Below are positions 59,990 to 64,000 of a DNA stretch of 64,000 nt, piece after piece. The stretch is from assembly GCA_015178975.1 (NCBI GenBank), contig WHVD01000241.1, positions 1 through 64,000 of the forward strand, written 5' to 3'. Within the stretch, counting starts at the first letter, position 1, and each line of letters starts with the position of its first letter. The notes below the pieces were generated by a model. It had not been told where the DNA came from. It searched no databases and saw only the letters and a program-made list of their open reading frames with translations. A program made the translations under genes and the position numbers. This DNA comes from Hysterangium stoloniferum. Its lineage: Eukaryota > Basidiomycota > Agaricomycetes > Hysterangiales > Hysterangiaceae.

Positions 59990-60658
59990 CATGACCTCAC
60001 GTTTTTTGTGGAATTTATTCCCGACAATGTCACTGCGACTGATCTGCTAATGGTCACTTTGTCGTGCAGTGTATTCCACCGTATATATGGCAAATAGCGA
60101 CCTGTATATATCTGTTTGTTTGGCTGTGGAGTTGTTTTGGAGATCTTAGTTGTTCATAGTTCCACCCCAGCGGAGAAATTTCTTCTTGGCGGCTTGTATT
60201 AATTTTATTGTTTTCGAGCATGATGCATTTAGCGAACAAAGTTCTTGCAAAGGTGATTTGTTCAGTCGAATGTGCTCAAGATGTCTGTTGAGGTGTCATG
60301 GCATTTGTGAATCGTAAACCAAAGAATTGTTGTTTAGTAGTATACAGATATCTAACCATGGCCAGTTCCTGTTTTGCGGGAAATTAGCCCTTCATTTTAG
60401 GTTTGACGCAATGGAGCTAAGCCAAGATCTGCCTGTGCGGTCATGTAGCGTTTGGGAAGACGTTACATACTGGAACTTGCTTCCTCCAGGAAGAGCTTCA
60501 CAGCAGCAAAGCAAGCAAGAACAACTACGTCTAATATTTTCAAAACCACGGAAACTCGTTAAAGACGCTCGCATGAACATCCTCAACTTTCTGTATCTAA
60601 TTTTCCCGGAGTTTCAGGAGAGGAAATACTATCCGAATTGCGATTGGCGTCTCCTCGT
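59990..60658. other. Convergent 3' flanks; no gene
   Basis: Lies between the stops of the E2 (+) and the caleosin (-). A plus frame at 60327-61040 is mostly antisense to the caleosin and is not considered real. Nothing else was seen. Confidence 0.5.
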
Positions 60659-61578
60659 TCAATCAGTATCGATTCCATCACCCTCCTTTCCTAGCTTTTT
60701 GCTTTCCTTCTGCTGGAGTTTTTCCTTGATCGCCTTTTGCTTGTCGGCGAGCTTTTGGAATATAGACCCCTACAAAATACCTCTGCTGTTAGCTCTTAGC
60801 TACCAAACGCATATACAATCAAGTACGTACGTCGACGATTCCCATCACCTCCTCCTTGGTCAACCGCCCATTCTCCGGCCAAACCATGAGGAAAGCGGTT
60901 CCCCATTCGAAAAGAGTCGCCGCCATGCCGAACTACCACAAAATGAGTGTGTCAATGTCAACACGTCGCCATTCAATGAGCCTAACTTACAAAATCGTAT
61001 GCGTTCCTATTCCCGCTCATCATACGCCGGAGCTCCTTGAACGAGATGGAGTCATGGGGTGCAGGGGTATAATCTGAGAAGATTTTCTCAAAACGAGCCT
61101 CGTCGAATTCACCTTCATGGCTTATTGACCTAGTATCGGACCCGTGGACACCCTGGAATATAACTCAGATGTTTTAATACAATGTGACGACAAGGAGCAA
61201 TACGCGATGGAGTCTGTCGATCCTGATTTTGAAAGAAAGGTCTGGTGTCCAATTGGGATTAGACGCCATGCTTCGAAAATATCGCATCAGAGTTCGGAGT
61301 CGGATATTTTACAGGACTCACTCACGAAAATGACATGTGGATGAACAACACGGCAAATAGCGCGAAAACAGGATTGAAGCCAACATCCCGCATGGCCGAA
61401 TAGCTTGTATGATTAGTATCAAGATACCACAACATACCAACTGGTCTTACGTATCGCGAGGGTATATCAGACCATCACCATTCCTGTCGAAAAATTGAGC
61501 ATGAGTCTGCAGGACAGTGGGGGCAACTTTAGAATCAAGGAGTGGGGCAGTGGATAAAGCGTCTTTAGGAGGGGCCAT
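60659..61578 (-). CDS. Caleosin (EF-hand lipid-droplet peroxygenase family)
   Basis: Six exons on the minus strand: 61578-61451, 61403-61326, 61270-61204, 61152-60991, 60932-60831 and 60769-60659; 215 residues; introns of 47-61 bp, all in frame. Caleosin blocks in order: HAQFFDRNGDGLIYPRD with a single EF-hand (Asp31, Asn33, Asp35), a hydrophobic segment (VFALFAVLFIHMSF, about 55-68), FKIRIDRLHR, GVHGSDTRS, FEKIFSDY, ISFKELRRMM, LFEWGTAFLMVWPENGRLTKEEV and DGSIF. The two histidines that bind heme in plant caleosins correspond to His26 and His94, so peroxygenase activity is possible. Caleosins sit on lipid droplets or ER and act in oxylipin and lipid metabolism. The proline knot is weak here (WTPD only). 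The C-terminus is Lys/Gln-rich. The start is the only ATG ahead of the EF-hand that stays in frame. Confidence 0.94.
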
Positions 61579-63599
61579 TTGAATGATGATAACAAGTTAT
61601 GTGGGTGTTATGATATTCGTATCTCTTTATGTTTATGATTGAGGAATTTCTGCCTCCACAGTTGCAAGACTAACCCAAAGTGCTGCCTTATAAGTGGTAG
61701 ACGAAGCAGACTTTAGATGTTTTAGTTAAATTAATATGACGACAGATATTTAAGACCCTGATTGTTATCTTCGTTGCGAGATAGGAGGTCAGACGATGGC
61801 TGGTTGAAATTGTACTACTAGGGGAAGATACGGAATTGCAATCTCGTACGACCTGGCAGGCAAGTACAACGGCTACACTCGAATCAGACGTCCCAATATC
61901 GGACGATGGTCATCCATGCTTTCTGAAAAATCTACATAAGTGTATTCAGCTAACATAGCTCTTTGAAGATGCTAGAAATTTCGTCCGTGGCGATCAAGTC
62001 AGTTAATTAAAAGATTGAAATAGTAGGTGCCTTGAGGCATTCTCTATTGTTCCTGAGATTCTATTCTCATAAATTAATTCTACAATAAATGTAACGAGAC
62101 TTAACAGTGGCTGGCGACCGAGGGGAACTTACACCCTAGTCTTGTCCATCTCATGGCTCAGCACCTCTCAGTTCCCTGCGTCCTAGACTCCATCAGCGCT
62201 ACTGCCACGCCAATACTAATGGCACCATTATCGAACGCAAATTTTGTACCAATTAGTAGTATACCCCCTAAGGTCCGGATGTACAAGTCTAAACATCTTC
62301 TAAAAAACATATCGGAAGGCAATGATGTTCCATAATATGAACTTGAAGATCCAGGATAAATATTTTTCAATGTGTCGACTAGTTTTTCGATGCTAAACCT
62401 TCCCGGGGGGAAAATAATGACCGAAAGTGAACGCTTCATAGTTGATAGCTCCTTACAGCATTATCTATATTCTGAGTCCTAGTTTTCGCTCGCCACCCGT
62501 GTGTTACACATCACTAACAATTCTAAAAGGTGCATCAGTTCGCTGTGATGAAGAGGGATAGCGTAACATATCACCAGAACCTCGGCTTTCAGCCGTTTGT
62601 GGGCTGTGTAACAGCGGACTTGTCTTGTTCATGGAACCCCCCCCCTCGCGACTCTGTTGTCGTTCCACATTTCCTGCATTGCTGACTAATTCTTATTATA
62701 CCTTATGATCCAGAGTTGAATTCTGAAGCATGTGTTTTAGTCTATTACACTGTCTGTCATCGTCGTCCCCGTTTTCGTGGCTGCTATCACCGTCACACTC
62801 GTCAACTTTATATCATTTCCGTCATTGTTACTGTTCTCCCCTTTGAATCATGGTCACCGTCCATTGTCACTGGATTCCTCTTATTTTTGGCTGGTTTATG
62901 AAATGGAAAACCCTAAAGAGCTTATGCAGAAGTCAAGTTAGCAAATTTATTCATGTTGAACAGTAGAAAATGTAAATATCAAACACTTCTGACTTATCCG
63001 ATGTCCGTTTCGGTAGCGGCCACAGGAGGTGTATCAAAGACCAGTCTCCAACTCCAATCACCGCAACAAACCCGAACTACAGATGTTACAAATATCTACC
63101 CATGGGTCGGACTTTTGCAGGATGGGGCTTATAAGGTCGAACATTTGTATTGGATCTACCCCGCCGACTGAAGGGGTCTAGCAGAGTTTATGTAGTAACG
63201 CTGCATAGATGGTGCGCCCTCTTGTCAGAAAAATAGAGGACTAACAAGAAGACGATGTCAATGGTAATTAATTATGTTGAGTAGTGACATCGCTATCCAT
63301 GTTAATCCCTAAAATCTAAAGAAATTGAATCTGCAGTGAGTTCTATAATATTAACGTAAACTTGAACACACTCAAGAGGGATTATCTTTCTACGCCATTC
63401 GAGCGACTTTTTTGGGATTAAAAGGCGAATCCTTCAAGGAAGGCACATGATAGATGTCGTACGGCAATAGACCGAACGATCTGGACAAATTTGTTCAGGG
63501 AATATAGGTTCCCCATAGGAGACTAGATGAAATGTCGACAATCAGACATCCTTATCACACCATCCACCGACACCATATTTGCCACCCAATAACCTCTTC
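61579..63599. other. Intergenic with weak coding traces
   Basis: Minus frame 62158-62439 (93 codons) includes a hydrophobic stretch (TLGGILLIGTKFAF, AISIGVAVALM). On the plus strand, about 62740-62900 holds a hydrophobic piece (SVIVVPVFVAAITVTLV), and 63030-63171, after a GCCACAG acceptor, reads KTSLQLQSPQQTRTTD .. NIYPWVGLLQDG and ends in a stop. These could be parts of one or two small intron-containing genes, but I could not join them. A C9 run is at about 62639. The rest is featureless. Confidence 0.3.
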
Positions 63600-64000
63600 T
63601 CATTTAGATGTACATACCTCAGTAGACAATCGGCTTGCAAAAACCTGTTCCATACGAGATGTCATACAAGGTATAAGTCGATAAATATACGAAATATTAC
63701 TTGACTGATGCTCAAAGTACCACCGGCATACATACACTATCACAACGTTCTTCAAAATAGTAAAACTCACACCTGGTCCTCCATCCGTATCGGCTGATAC
63801 CCATCCCTGCCTCCAGAGCTGCTCCGACCCAGGCCCATTCCTAAGCCCATCAGAAGTCCTTTGCCCTTCCTCCGCCCACCACTCGCGCTCACATGCAAGT
63901 CCTCCTCCGTTTCCCTCCGTCGCTCCCTCGCAGCTCGGAATCCCTCAGGCGGGACCTCATACAACGTCTCATACTCCACACCAAGCTCCCGCCCAATGGT
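63600..64000 (-). CDS. Partial gene running off the right edge, unknown
   Basis: The minus strand is open from the edge to 63773 (IGRELGVEYETLYEVPPEGF, RAARERRRETEEDL, a Gly/Lys-rich GRRKGKGLLMGLGMGLGR stretch and GYQPIRMEDQ), where a GTGTGA donor occurs. A plausible last exon is 63644-63600 (VFASRLSTEV, then a stop), after a GGAACAG acceptor; the 128-bp intron would be long for this genome. Frame, composition and high GC resemble the coding regions of other genes here. The 5' part lies beyond the window. Function is not recognised. Confidence 0.5.

Noticed and set aside
60327-61040. 237-codon plus-strand frame
   Set aside because: Antisense to caleosin exons 4-6 and the introns between them, plus 3' flank; the caleosin model is strongly supported.

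Overview
The window comes from a filamentous basidiomycete, most likely an Agaricomycete. The signs are short spliceosomal introns (about 47-127 bp, GT..AG) that break genes into many small exons, an agaric-type DUF6533 seven-helix receptor-like gene, a PD-(D/E)XK-like family typical of mushroom genomes, Tc1/mariner and LTR-element debris, and small intron-rich housekeeping genes. No prokaryotic, viral, CRISPR, rRNA or tRNA signal was found.

Layout. 1-620: broken Tc1/mariner transposase. 1.96-4.23 kb: very GC-rich conserved basidiomycete protein whose frame jumps several times. 5.36-6.46 kb: five-exon protein with two C2HC-like metal-binding modules. 8.0-13 kb: a ~1 kb duplicated block carrying a 64-residue one-helix protein gene (intact at 8.4 kb, broken at 12.1 kb), with a nuclease-like pseudogene between the copies. 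14.5-16.1 kb: 11-exon seven-helix (DUF6533) gene. 20.07-21.56 kb: seven-exon FES1 gene. 21.6-33.7 kb and 34.5-48 kb: long, AT-richer tracts in which I recognise no gene with confidence; the two-exon gene at 33.7-34.5 kb lies between them. 48-56.4 kb: nested LTR-type repeats in both orientations plus a second Tc1 scrap. 57.1-61.6 kb: a compact housekeeping island of DCN1 (+), an RNase P/MRP Pop8/Rpp14-like subunit (-), a UBE2S-type E2 (+) and a caleosin (-). The right edge cuts into a further minus-strand gene.

How the genes relate. They do not form a pathway or an operon-like unit. DCN1 (cullin neddylation) and the UBE2S-type E2 (anaphase-promoting-complex E2) both serve cullin-family ubiquitin ligases and sit about 660 bp apart, but in a fungus this is probably coincidental. 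The RNase P subunit and the E2 share a 132-bp divergent promoter. All exon joins given here were worked out by hand from splice signals and phase, and for the recognised genes every join but one keeps the frame with ordinary splice sites. The exception is intron 3 of the seven-helix gene, which needs a weak donor. Family names rest on remembered family patterns, not on a database search.
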